A DNA stretch of 64,000 nt from Clostridia bacterium (GCA_017512985.1 JAFWEJ010000003.1:1-64000), one strand, 5' to 3'; counted from the first letter of the stretch, positions 1-7,932 are shown. The notes: a model not told the origin generated them from the sequence alone. Translations and numbers: made by a program.

Positions 1-160
1 GGATAAGGGCATAGTGGCTGATGTCCTTGAAGTCTTCCGTTTCGTAACTGCCCAGCGCAGACTTGGAAAGCCCGGTCTGCTCCGCAAGCTGCCCCAGCGT
101 CAAGCCACGCTCCACACGTAGGTCTTTTAATCGCTCTTGTAGAAAGCGCTTCATCGGCAT
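1..160 (-). CDS. XRE-family helix-turn-helix regulator, N-terminal part (runs off the window)
   Basis: The minus strand encodes 53 residues from an ATG at 160 (a second in-frame ATG lies at 154). The segment reading TLGQLAEQTGLSKSALG is a typical Cro/C1-type helix-turn-helix, with recognition helix around GLSKSALG. The family binds operator DNA and often controls mobile elements. The C-terminal part lies outside the window. No convincing ribosome-binding site precedes the ATG, and the start sits directly against a fragment of another gene, so this copy may have been joined to foreign sequence by rearrangement and may not be expressed normally. Confidence 0.65.
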   Translation of the reverse strand, partial: MPMKRFLQERLKDLRVERGLTLGQLAEQTGLSKSALGSYETEDFKDISHYALI

Positions 161-318
161 ACTGAAGATCTTTGATCCGTAATTCAATTTTATCTGCCTC
201 TGCTATGGCAGCATCAAGGCAGGATTGTGTCTTTTCTTTCGGGAGCTCTCCATTGCAAAAAGGGCAATGATCCAATTTGGGGATCTTTCCTTTATGAATA
301 TCAGCCTCTGCTATAAAG
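161..318 (-). pseudogene. Coiled-coil/zinc-hook-like gene fragment (DUF3732-like)
   Basis: An open minus-strand frame of about 50 residues reads through here without a credible start or end of its own. It contains the zinc-knuckle motif HCPFCNGEL followed by a charged helical stretch (AEADKIELRIKDLQ), resembling the hook and coiled coil of DUF3732/Rad50-like proteins of phage-defence loci. One side merges into the truncated permease and the other runs out of frame into the XRE start. It is read as an internal fragment trapped between two junctions; the family assignment is tentative. Confidence 0.45.
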
Positions 319-550
319 GTAACAGCGGCGCACTGATTACAGACAGAATCATCGTATTTTTTAATCCGAGAAGGAACATGCGATTCTGCCATAATTCCCT
401 GTAGTTATCCAGCCCTACAAACCTGTTTACGTTTGTTCCATCTGTAATGCTGTAGCGAATCCCGCTGAAAAACGGAATAATGCTGAACAGCATAAGCAGT
501 ATAAAACCGGGAAGCAAGAACAGGAGAAAAGACCATTTTCTGCGGAACAT
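311..550 (-). pseudogene. ABC sugar-transporter permease, truncated after the first ~75 residues
   Basis: The 79-residue product starts with the N-terminus of a MalF/UgpA-type permease: a basic start, one hydrophobic helix (FLLFLLPGFILLMLF), a periplasmic segment with GLDNYRELW, and the beginning of the second helix (NTMILSVISAPLL). A real permease of this class has about 290 residues and six helices, so roughly three quarters is missing. It lies 15 bases after the binding-protein gene, as expected for a sugar ABC operon. The break around 310-320 coincides with the start of an unrelated fragment. Confidence 0.75.
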
Positions 551-565
551 CGAAATACCCTCAGC

Positions 566-2626
566 TTAATTCATTTCAGATTCAATCATCCACGCTGTCT
601 CGTTCATTTTGCGTAACATTGCGGTCAAATCCATCTCTCCAGCAGCGTAACGAGTGATCAAAGCTTTTTCCTGTTCGTCAAATGCATCGGTAAGCAGCAC
701 CGAGTGAAGCGGGAAGGAAGCCATGGATATGGTTGACTGCCACCCGGCTATATCCTCAACTGAGATCCTATATGGTTTTTCATCATATGGGGTGACGGCA
801 TCAGAATGCAGCAGATACCAGTGTATGGGGCTGTACTCTATTTTGGAAAGCAGGGCAATGAACTCTTCCGCCATCTCTTTGCGTTCCGAATAAGGGTTGA
901 CAATCATGACCCGCATACCGCCCTGATAAACAGGATCATCATCTGAAAATGTAAATGCCGGAAGAGCTTTTTTCTGGCCCATGTAGGCAGAGTGACTGGA
1001 ATAGGACATACCGGGTTGAAAAACTGAGTGACTGCCCACGGTTTCACTTTCCCAGAAAATCTCGGCCTCATCATATGTTTCATAGCCCCGATCCAGCAGC
1101 CTGATTCTGACTTGCGCAAGTGTATTCAGGGTGTCCTGCAGCACCGAATCTGAGAAATCGACATCTGCTCCCTTGTGCTCCTGATTGACGATAAATGATG
1201 TCAGCACCTGATTCGTCATCCATTCATAATCCCATGTCATCAAAAACAAATCGCCATCTTCATTTTCCATGTCCTCAAACTCCAGCATCAACGTGAAGAA
1301 TTCCTGCCATGTGGTGGGATACGCGGCGGAGCCAAAGTACTTTTCCCACAGAGGCTCATTGACTTCCCATGTTCCCTGCACATAGACATCCCAGGGATAG
1401 GCGATCACACGTCCCTGACTGTCTTTGAGGCATTCCGCCAATTCCGGATACATTCTTGCTACACTGCCCAGAATATCCTGATTGGTCATCGGACTGACAA
1501 ATCCTTTTTCCACCAGGCTTTTAAACGCCCCATCCACCTTCACGCTGAAAATGTCTGTAGAGTAATCGCCGCCACGTATCGCGTCCGCAATATCGGCGGC
1601 AGTCAGGTCATCCACTGTCTGCCAATCCAGCAGCACTTGAGGGTGCGAAGCGGCAAAGGCATTCCGAAGCACCGGATCTCCGCTGAGCGTCCGAAGACGG
1701 AGCGTATTGGAAGTGGCATCCGCGCTGCTCCCGCCTGCTGTCATCACCCAAATACCACTGCAAATGTACACATACTGTCCGCTTTGTGTCACGCTTCCTT
1801 CTCCCCACATATAATCCGTGGGCAGCTTCATTTTCAGCTGGAAGGCTTCTCCATTTCGGGACGTATAGATGCCATTGTCATTCGCCATATAGATGGTATC
1901 GGTGGAAGCATCATAGGCCAATCCTTCGCTGGCTGGTGATGTCATGTTCAGATCGTTCATCTGACCGGTAGATACTTCCAGCGTTTTCAGCGAGGAAGCG
2001 CCTCCCTCGTCTCCACATGCCAGCAGGAGCTGTCCGTTATACGCTGCCATGCGATAGGCTTCACTGGCTGGAAGCTCCCTGGTTTCACCGTTTGACAGGT
2101 CGATTTCCAATACGAAATTGGTTCTTTGCTCAAAACAGTTCAGCAACAGATACAGCCTGTGGTTCATGACTAAAGCGCCATACTGCCCAGCAAATTCTCC
2201 ATTGTCCAAACAGAAAGCCGATGCGTCAAAGATTCCATTCCAATGAAGTCCACCCTCTGTGACGATCCCCAGTTTCCCGGAATACTGATTCAGGGCATAG
2301 AGCAACTCCCCATCCTCCGCCAGGATCGTGACTGTATCTTCAATCTGTGCGCGATTTGCAGCAGGGAGTTCACTGTACGTTTTACTGTAGTTCTCAAACA
2401 TCTCCCTGGTTGGAACGGGCAGCACGGCGATCTGTGCGGGTTCACTTTCATCGTAGCTCCAGCGCATCAGGTTTCCATCCCGATCCAGCACCCAAGCACA
2501 CTTCTCTCCCAGAAAGTACGCATTGATCCAGGTTTCATCGAATCGGACGATAAAGCCCTCTGCCTGTGCGGGCAGGCAGCCCAGCAGCAAAATGAGTGCA
2601 GCAAACAAAGCCATGACTTTTTTCAT
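566..2626 (-). CDS. Extracellular solute-binding lipoprotein with N-terminal propeller-like domain
   Basis: The 686-residue protein starts at ATG 2626 with AGGCGG upstream. It has a lipoprotein signal with lipobox LLGC, so Cys17 is the expected acylation site. Residues about 30-330 show repeated short strands with aromatic and Gly-rich turns, like a beta-propeller. Residues about 340-686 match a family 1 type solute-binding domain (LRNAFAASHP, then YPTTWQEFFTLM). It should capture a sugar outside the membrane for the permease that follows 15 bases downstream, but that permease is truncated, so the transporter is probably dead here. A propeller fused to a binding domain is longer than the usual 420-550 residues. 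Confidence 0.8.
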   Translation of the reverse strand: MKKVMALFAALILLLGCLPAQAEGFIVRFDETWINAYFLGEKCAWVLDRDGNLMRWSYDESEPAQIAVLPVPTREMFENYSKTYSELPAANRAQIEDTVTILAEDGELLYALNQYSGKLGIVTEGGLHWNGIFDASAFCLDNGEFAGQYGALVMNHRLYLLLNCFEQRTNFVLEIDLSNGETRELPASEAYRMAAYNGQLLLACGDEGGASSLKTLEVSTGQMNDLNMTSPASEGLAYDASTDTIYMANDNGIYTSRNGEAFQLKMKLPTDYMWGEGSVTQSGQYVYICSGIWVMTAGGSSADATSNTLRLRTLSGDPVLRNAFAASHPQVLLDWQTVDDLTAADIADAIRGGDYSTDIFSVKVDGAFKSLVEKGFVSPMTNQDILGSVARMYPELAECLKDSQGRVIAYPWDVYVQGTWEVNEPLWEKYFGSAAYPTTWQEFFTLMLEFEDMENEDGDLFLMTWDYEWMTNQVLTSFIVNQEHKGADVDFSDSVLQDTLNTLAQVRIRLLDRGYETYDEAEIFWESETVGSHSVFQPGMSYSSHSAYMGQKKALPAFTFSDDDPVYQGGMRVMIVNPYSERKEMAEEFIALLSKIEYSPIHWYLLHSDAVTPYDEKPYRISVEDIAGWQSTISMASFPLHSVLLTDAFDEQEKALITRYAAGEMDLTAMLRKMNETAWMIESEMN

Positions 2627-2703
2627 GATTATGTTCCGCCTTTCTGCGAAAGGCACCCATGAGGTCATGAAACCCGGGTACCGTTTCGCTTCAGATAATA
2701 GTT

Positions 2704-2712
2704 TGCTATACT
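2704..2712 (+). promoter_or_regulatory. Extended -10 promoter at the left end of the IS110 element
   Basis: TGCTATACT is an extended -10 element. It lies about 215 bases before the transposase and just ahead of the structured region, the expected place for a promoter driving the bridge RNA and transposase. The -35 (TTTCGC, 17 bases upstream) is weak. Confidence 0.5.
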
Positions 2713-2717
2713 TTCTC

Positions 2718-2928
2718 TGTAGACCTCAGCATACTACAGAACCCGAGGAGGTGAGTGGCGGGGCTGTATAGCGGCAAACCCCGCATGATTATATGGTGTC
2801 GGCTGTCCTAAAGGCATCAATGATTGGCGCAAAACCGTAGCCCGTAAACTTATCTCTTCCGAAGTTGACTCGATTTCGCCGGACAGCCAGTCCCTGCTGA
2901 GCCTACAATCTTTCGCAGGAGGGACGCC
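2718..2928 (+). ncRNA. Candidate bridge RNA of the IS110 element
   Basis: The stretch between the promoter and the transposase has no convincing coding potential and can fold. GCGGGG at 2758-2763 pairs with CCCCGC at 2779-2784 (15-base loop). GGCTGTCC at 2801-2808 pairs perfectly with GGACAGCC at 2881-2888, closing a 72-base internal region. IS110-group elements encode a bridge RNA here, whose loops pair with target and donor DNA. The position, length and stem-loops fit; target- and donor-binding loops were not assigned. Confidence 0.55.
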
Positions 2929-4200
2929 ATGTTCAAAATCATCAGGTTTAACTGCTGTGGACTGGATGTCCACAAAACCTGGATCTTTGCGTGCATCGGG
3001 ATTACCGATGCAAGCTTCCGAACGGAGTACTTTGAAGCTCGCTTCTCGTCGTTTCCAAAGGATCTACGGCGGTTGGCTGCCTGGCTTCAGGAACACAAGT
3101 GTGAGGAAGTCTGCATGGAATCTTCCGGCAAGTATTGGATCCCGGTTTTCAATGTGCTTGAGGAATCATGCAAGGTAACGCTTGCTCATCCCAAGTACAC
3201 CAAGCCACAAAAGGGGAATAAAACTGACCGTAAGGATGCCAGGTGGATCTGCGACCTGTTCATGTGTGGCATGATCAAGCCATCCTTTATCCCACCGCCA
3301 GCTATTCGCCATCTTCGCGACCTTATCCGTTATCGCTTCAAGCTGACGAATATGCTGACCAGTGAGAAGAACCGCGCTCAGAACTGTTTGACCGTCTCCA
3401 ACCTTAAGTTGGATGATGTGTTCTCGGATATCTTCGGAAAGTCCGCCAGGTCTATTACCGAGTATATCCTTTCCCATCCCGGGGAAAAGTTCGATGTCAC
3501 GCCGTTCGTTAACAAACGCTGCAAGACTCCGGTCGACCAAATTCAAGCCGCAGTGGATGGTGCCATCTCGCCTGAACAGGCTGTTAAGCTGCGGGAATGC
3601 CTGAATCACATCGATGAACTCAATGCTCACCGGGACCGGATTGAAGCAGAGATTCTGGATCTTGTAAAACCCTTCTCTGCGCAGCTTGGTCTTATTCGTA
3701 CCGTGCCGGGCATGGATAAAGATCCAATGACTGCAATCCTGATCCTTTCGGAAATCGGCAGCGACATGTCCGTGTTTCCTACAGCCAAGAACCTTGTCTC
3801 CTGGGCTGGCTGTTGCCCCAGGAATGACAAGAGCGCCAAGCATGTGAAGTCTACCCGTATTGCTCAGGCTGGCTGCTATCTCAAGCCGCTTCTTGTTCAG
3901 GTTACCAACGCTCTGCTCAAGTCCAAGAATCACCCGGAGTTTACAGAACGTTATCGCCGCATTAAATCCCATCGTGGTCACAAGAAAGCCATGATCGCCA
4001 TTTGCAAGATGCTCCTGACCGCTATCTGGAACATCCTTTCAACCGGGGAGGTTTACAATCTCAGTGGCTATCTTATCCAGACGCCTCGTCCTTCCAATGA
4101 GACGAAGGTTCTGACTCAGAAGCAAGCTTTGGAATTACTACGGCTCAGGGGATATGTCATTAAGGAAGATCCTGTAGAGCCTGAACCTGTTCTGGCCTGA
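2929..4200 (+). CDS. IS110-family transposase (bridge-RNA-guided recombinase)
   Basis: The 423-residue protein has the IS110 layout. An N-terminal RuvC-like DEDD domain has D13 (GLDVHK), E64 (CMESSGKYW), D100 and D103 (KTDRKDARW). A central coiled-coil segment follows, then a C-terminal Transposase_20 domain from about residue 255 with WAGCCPRNDKSAK, where Ser302 is the expected nucleophile. It cuts and rejoins DNA using a bridge RNA. The start is the ATG after CAGGAGGG. The frame is intact and every catalytic residue is present, so it is probably active. Confidence 0.92.
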   Translation: MFKIIRFNCCGLDVHKTWIFACIGITDASFRTEYFEARFSSFPKDLRRLAAWLQEHKCEEVCMESSGKYWIPVFNVLEESCKVTLAHPKYTKPQKGNKTDRKDARWICDLFMCGMIKPSFIPPPAIRHLRDLIRYRFKLTNMLTSEKNRAQNCLTVSNLKLDDVFSDIFGKSARSITEYILSHPGEKFDVTPFVNKRCKTPVDQIQAAVDGAISPEQAVKLRECLNHIDELNAHRDRIEAEILDLVKPFSAQLGLIRTVPGMDKDPMTAILILSEIGSDMSVFPTAKNLVSWAGCCPRNDKSAKHVKSTRIAQAGCYLKPLLVQVTNALLKSKNHPEFTERYRRIKSHRGHKKAMIAICKMLLTAIWNILSTGEVYNLSGYLIQTPRPSNETKVLTQKQALELLRLRGYVIKEDPVEPEPVLA

Positions 4201-4218
4201 TCTAAACTAACTCGCATG

Positions 4219-4241
4219 ACCATCCTTGTGATGGTTTGTTT
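4219..4241 (+). terminator. Weak hairpin after the transposase
   Basis: ACCATC and GATGGT form a 6-bp stem around CTTGT, followed by TTTGTTTG, 18 bases after the transposase stop. It could end transposase transcription before the convergent anti-sigma gene. Confidence 0.35.
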
Positions 4242-4320
4242 GCATTGCCCTTCTATCCGGTGGGCCGTTAATTGTGTGTTTCAAACTTTTCCCTCCTGTT
4301 TATTGAATTGTTATCTATGA

Positions 4321-6126
4321 TTATCCGTTGCCAATGGACAGATCATCATGCCAAATTTGTTCGATCTCGCCGTTTTCCGCGTTGACCGCTACGGTATAAA
4401 CATCAGGATCATTCCAATAATAAATCATCCATACACGAATGGTATTTCCTTCGTCAGTTACCCACAAAGAGAAGCTTTCATGGAAGGATTCGCCTCTCAC
4501 CAGTGCGCTGCCATCCACTTGGTAAACTGTTTGAATCGCTTCCAGTGCCAAGGCTGCGGCATCTTCCTGCGTTATATCCTTTTCATTCGGTAGCGTATTC
4601 GGATAGAACGCCAGATCGTATCCTGCACTGCGGAATAAAGCGTCATAAGCTGCCCGATCCTCCGGCGACATCTCATCCAGATTCGTTGTTCCAGGATATT
4701 TTTTCAAGATCTGCTGTGCCTGCTCTAACAGATTTAGTACCCATGGAAGCATATCTGCGCTGTATGCCTGGGCTTGTCCCCATGTTTCTTCCGTATAGTT
4801 CCCCGTATCCACATTCAGGAGCGACCATTCGCAGGAAAGGATCTCGCCGGTTTCTACAGAAAGCGTGACCTGGTATTCTCCCAGCTTATCCACATCCGCC
4901 CAATGCCAGTTCCCCATGTTATACGGCAGCCAGGTGATTTGCCAAAGCGAACGATCCTGTTCTTTGACCATGGCGGAACGAACCTGGAACAACGACTGCC
5001 AGTTTCCCTGCAGGCCAAAGGCTGCCTCTGCTGCTTCTTCTGCTTTTTTGATTGCGTCTTTTTCGGACAGGACATTATGCTTTGGAAGGATATACTGTTT
5101 CGGCAGCAAATCGCCGAGCCCAGCCGCTTCATAGCGGGCCGCCACTTCGGCTTTCTCAGCGGCATTCAGCAGATCAAAAGCGCCTTCTGTAACATATTCC
5201 TTCGCTGCGTCTGCATACAGGCTCAAATCGCCTTCCGGCAGCGTCCTGTTTTCTTCTGATACCATCCAGCGGCAATACGTCACATTCCCATCCGGAGAGG
5301 AGACATTGATCACATAGGAGTCGTCCGAACCCTCCATGCTAATCCTGTACTCGCGTCGATCTGTTCCGCCATAAAGGTAGAAGGATACACTGTTTTTTTT
5401 CTTCGAAAGCGCATCTCCACTGATGCCGTATTTTCCCATTACCGCTTTTCTGGCAATCTCCTTAGCCGTTTCTACCGGAATGTCGTCTTTCTCCGGCACG
5501 ATATTGATGAGCAGACCGATCTCCTGTGCTTCCATGAGAGGCGCATCCAGCGCGGCTTTATCTTCAAGCGACAGATCATCCATGTTTTGCACATTCTTCC
5601 ATCTGTCCAAATGCTGCCGGTAGAAAGAGATGATACGCGCCAGCTGTTTCACGCCCCATGCGGGAGAAGTCAGTTCACCGGATGCCACCAGTTCCTGATC
5701 CGCGTTGTCATTGCTCCAGGTTACGGACAACGTACCGTCCGCTTCCTTTTCAACCGTATAAAAGCCCAATTCCTTTTGATGGAACGCGTTCGATTCAAAA
5801 GAAGCGATCCATCCATTTTCAGTATTCTCCCGTCTGTAAGTGAACAGATCCAGCATTTCATCAGTCAGGCCATAAGTTGATTTCACGGCTTCTGCCGCCT
5901 GACGCTGGATTTGATACCGGATAGAGAAGGTAATCCCCAGAGCCAGGGCAGTGCCGACGATCACGGTCATCAAAATAATGGCCAGCACCAATGTGCGTGT
6001 AGGAATTCTGCCCAGACTGATTCCGGGCTTTTTCTTCGCTCTTACAGCTTGCAGGACTTCTGCCTCCCCATGCCAGTCCATATCGCGCAGGGCGGTATCA
6101 ATCGTCTCTTTTAAATTATTCTTCAT
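4321..6126 (-). CDS. Large membrane-anchored anti-sigma-like protein
   Basis: The 601-residue protein has a cytoplasmic N-terminus of about 43 residues, one transmembrane helix at about 44-66 and a long extracytoplasmic part. The latter holds repeated PepSY/YcdB-like segments, each with acidic or Lys-rich helices (EKDAIKKAEEAAEAA, TQEDAAALALEAI) and Tyr/Trp strands. It overlaps the ECF sigma gene by 11 bases, so translation is coupled, the classical sigma/anti-sigma arrangement. It probably holds the sigma factor at the membrane and reads an outside signal through the large domain. The N-terminal sigma-binding part is short and lacks an obvious zinc motif. The function is inferred from topology and position. 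Confidence 0.65.
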   Translation of the reverse strand: MKNNLKETIDTALRDMDWHGEAEVLQAVRAKKKPGISLGRIPTRTLVLAIILMTVIVGTALALGITFSIRYQIQRQAAEAVKSTYGLTDEMLDLFTYRRENTENGWIASFESNAFHQKELGFYTVEKEADGTLSVTWSNDNADQELVASGELTSPAWGVKQLARIISFYRQHLDRWKNVQNMDDLSLEDKAALDAPLMEAQEIGLLINIVPEKDDIPVETAKEIARKAVMGKYGISGDALSKKKNSVSFYLYGGTDRREYRISMEGSDDSYVINVSSPDGNVTYCRWMVSEENRTLPEGDLSLYADAAKEYVTEGAFDLLNAAEKAEVAARYEAAGLGDLLPKQYILPKHNVLSEKDAIKKAEEAAEAAFGLQGNWQSLFQVRSAMVKEQDRSLWQITWLPYNMGNWHWADVDKLGEYQVTLSVETGEILSCEWSLLNVDTGNYTEETWGQAQAYSADMLPWVLNLLEQAQQILKKYPGTTNLDEMSPEDRAAYDALFRSAGYDLAFYPNTLPNEKDITQEDAAALALEAIQTVYQVDGSALVRGESFHESFSLWVTDEGNTIRVWMIYYWNDPDVYTVAVNAENGEIEQIWHDDLSIGNG

Positions 6127-6643
6127 CGAAATACCATCCTTTCAGCGATTCCCTCAAATGGGCTTTTGCCCGGTTCAAGCGGGAGGTTGCGGTGGCAACA
6201 GGGATACGAAGCACCTTGGCAATCTCCGGCACAGTCATTTCCTGATAAAACCGGAGCAGGATCACCTGCTTGTCTTTTTCCGAAAGATTCATAACAGCCT
6301 GCAAAACCGTATCATCAGAATAAGTATCTGCCTTTCCCTGATCCGGCACAGCATCCAGGGTTGTTGTTCGCGTTCTGTTGCGAAACCATGCCGATTTTCG
6401 GACATCTTTACAGGTGTTGATGATGATCCGCGTCAGCCAGGTCTTTTTTCTGGATTCATCCCGGAAGCGATCCATGTGAGTGTAAGCCTTGATGAACGTG
6501 TCCTGAACGGCATCTTCCGCCAGAGCTTCATCGCCCAGGTACATATACGCGATCCGCATCAGAGATGTTTTATGCTCTGCCATCAGTTGGAGCAGTTCAT
6601 GCTCTTTGTCCTGATCAGTTCTGAACGTCGACAGTATACTCAC
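6116..6643 (-). CDS. ECF-type RNA polymerase sigma factor
   Basis: The 175-residue protein has sigma region 2 (about 20-90, LMRIAYMYLGDEALAED and DTFIKAY) and region 4 (about 115-170, LSEKDKQVILLRFYQEMT with a helix-turn-helix PEIAKVLRIPVATATSRL). This is the standard ECF/SigW size. The start is GTG at 6643 with GGAGG seven bases upstream. That ribosome-binding site lies in the last codons of the preceding sigma-like gene, so all three genes are probably translationally linked. It directs RNA polymerase to its own regulon, which cannot be read here. Confidence 0.88.
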   Translation of the reverse strand: MSILSTFRTDQDKEHELLQLMAEHKTSLMRIAYMYLGDEALAEDAVQDTFIKAYTHMDRFRDESRKKTWLTRIIINTCKDVRKSAWFRNRTRTTTLDAVPDQGKADTYSDDTVLQAVMNLSEKDKQVILLRFYQEMTVPEIAKVLRIPVATATSRLNRAKAHLRESLKGWYFDEE

Positions 6644-6647
6644 ATGC

Positions 6648-6941
6648 TCACCTCCTTCGTTTCCGGATAAAAGGCCTCAAGCCCATGCTTTTCATTATAT
6701 TCAGGCGACGCAATTCTGTCATTAAATGTCGGAGAGCCCATACTTTTTCCTCGGTTTGACCAGGATACTGATTGAGTCTCCGTGCCATGATAAAAAAAGC
6801 ATTTGACACTGCTATCTTTGCTAGCTCATGATCCGCAAGATATACATATGAAATACGCATGAACTCCGATTTATAGCGGCTCATGACATGTGTCATTAGT
6901 ACTTTGGCGTCTGTGTCACCGACAAAAGCTGCTCCTTTCAA
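6648..6941 (-). CDS. Sigma-70 region-2-only protein (short paralogue of the adjacent sigma factor)
   Basis: TTG at 6941 follows AGGGAGG with seven bases between, giving 97 residues. The segment SEFMRISYVYLADHELAKIA parallels SLMRIAYMYLGDEALAED of the next gene, and the alignment continues through the region 2 helices. The protein ends in RKRRR without any region 4, so it cannot contact a -35 element in the usual way. It ends four bases before the full sigma gene. It could be a decayed duplicate, or a small protein that binds core RNA polymerase or the anti-sigma. The acidic surface of region 2 is poorly conserved, which favours decay or a changed role. Confidence 0.55.
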   Translation of the reverse strand: MKGAAFVGDTDAKVLMTHVMSRYKSEFMRISYVYLADHELAKIAVSNAFFIMARRLNQYPGQTEEKVWALRHLMTELRRLNIMKSMGLRPFIRKRRR

Positions 6942-7042
6942 GCATTCACCTCCCTTCACACAGATTAGACGACATTTTGTCTGATTTCGATTCGTCGAGC
7001 TCGCTCTTTGTTTCTTTGTTTCTTTGTTTTTATTCATAAACC

Positions 7043-7066
7043 AAAAAGCGCCACTTTCGTGACGCT
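7043..7066 (-). terminator. Intrinsic terminator (minus strand)
   Basis: AGCGTCAC and GTGGCGCT pair around a GAAA tetraloop and are followed by TTTTT on the minus strand. It would end transcripts coming from the nuclease side before the small sigma-like gene. Confidence 0.6.
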
Positions 7067-7076
7067 CCAGACTGTC

Positions 7077-7110
7077 GACAAAGTCTGAGGCAAAGGCCTC
7101 GGACTTTGTC
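7077..7110. repeat. Near-perfect hairpin, 15-bp stem, next to the terminator
   Basis: GACAAAGTCTGAGGC and GCCTCGGACTTTGTC pair over 15 positions with one G-U type mismatch and a four-base loop. It lies 11 bases from the previous hairpin and is not followed by a T run. Together they look like one copy of a dispersed palindromic element. Confidence 0.45.
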
Positions 7111-7160
7111 ATATAAAAGAGCTGAAAAGTCAATAAAATCAACATATAGAGGGTGATTTG

Positions 7161-7169
7161 TGGTATAAT
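7161..7169 (+). promoter_or_regulatory. Extended -10 promoter facing the 23-bp palindrome
   Basis: TGGTATAAT is a perfect extended -10 element on the plus strand with no annotated gene downstream. The next feature is the long palindrome at 7227-7277, so it may drive a short structured RNA. Confidence 0.35.
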
Positions 7170-7226
7170 AATGGCATAAGGAGTGAGCCATAGCCTGAGT
7201 GCATCTCTGAATAACAGAATCCCCCC

Positions 7227-7277
7227 AAACGGTTGTTAAGGACGGCAGCTGTTCGCTGCCGTCCTTAACAACCGTTT
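7227..7277. repeat. Perfect 23-bp inverted repeat with 5-base loop
   Basis: The 23 bases at 7227-7249 are the exact reverse complement of 7255-7277, with TGTTC as loop. There is no T run on either side, so it is not an ordinary terminator. The rest of the gap between 6942 and 7378 holds only the two hairpins above and no credible gene. Confidence 0.9.
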
Positions 7278-7378
7278 GCAATTCTATCACTTAAAAACAA
7301 AGGGTTAGCCAACTTCCATGTTAATATATTCCTCGTTCTGCATAAATCTAGAATTAACATAAAATGCGAGATATAACC

Positions 7379-7915
7379 TCAGACTGTTTTCCGTATCATC
7401 GATTGGATACTTACTATTTCCTGATCTGTCAAATACTGATCATCAAAGCGAAAGAAAAAGGTTTCCGGATACCAAGTCACCCCATTTGGTGCAGCACCGA
7501 GCATAAGATAGAAATCAAAGCCATCCGGTTTGAAAAAGATCACTTTGCTTTTAAGGCGAGTAACAACTTTGCTCTTCTTTGGATCGAAATTCCAGATTGC
7601 TTTATCGGTTTTCAGCAACTCTTCCAGCCGAGCAAGGTTTTCTATCCGTTCTCGTGCATCTGAATCATAGTGAACACTCATCTGTAAATGCAGATCGGTA
7701 ATATTTCCGCGAAGGATATCATGGTAGATGTTTATTGCGTTGCGAACAGTCTGAAATTCATAAACATCATTCAGTTTTCTTAATCCTGCCAGGTGGACAA
7801 AATTCTGGGGCTTGAAAACCAGTTTGATTGTCTCACCGTTGCTGAATGAAAAAGTATACGAACACCGGCATATCTCCCGATATGCCCGTGCAGCAGTCGC
7901 AAGATACTCCGACAA
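7379..7915 (-). CDS. PBECR4-type nuclease domain protein
   Basis: The start is TTG at 7915 with GGAGGG five bases upstream, giving 178 residues; the ATG 36 bases earlier lies inside a terminator hairpin and has no ribosome-binding site. The stretch LVFKPQNFVHLAGLRKL matches the signature of PBECR4, a domain of the Barnase/EndoU/ColicinE5/RelE-like nuclease clan found in phage and toxin proteins. Charged pairs and Tyr residues follow, ending in a beta-rich part (VIFFKPDGFDFYLML). It probably cuts RNA. Whether it acts as a toxin, a defence effector or a phage-derived protein cannot be told; no separate antitoxin gene is visible beside it. Confidence 0.65.
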   Translation of the reverse strand: MSEYLATAARAYREICRCSYTFSFSNGETIKLVFKPQNFVHLAGLRKLNDVYEFQTVRNAINIYHDILRGNITDLHLQMSVHYDSDARERIENLARLEELLKTDKAIWNFDPKKSKVVTRLKSKVIFFKPDGFDFYLMLGAAPNGVTWYPETFFFRFDDQYLTDQEIVSIQSMIRKTV

Positions 7916-7932
7916 GGGAATCCCTCCAAATG

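Larger units (their letters stand above)
2700..4260 (+). mobile_element. IS110-family insertion sequence (ends approximate)
   Basis: One DEDD transposase is preceded by about 210 bases of structured noncoding DNA and followed by a short tail. IS110 elements lack terminal inverted repeats and make no classical target duplication, so the exact ends cannot be read here; the coordinates are estimates. The noncoding region on the 5' side places it in the IS110 group and not the IS1111 group. It lies between the upstream region of the binding-protein gene and the 3' end of the convergent anti-sigma gene. Confidence 0.7.

Noticed and set aside
7030-7290. An 86-residue frame spanning the hairpins upstream of the sigma-like gene
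   Set aside because: It runs through two hairpins and part of the palindrome, lacks a ribosome-binding site and looks like translated repeat DNA.
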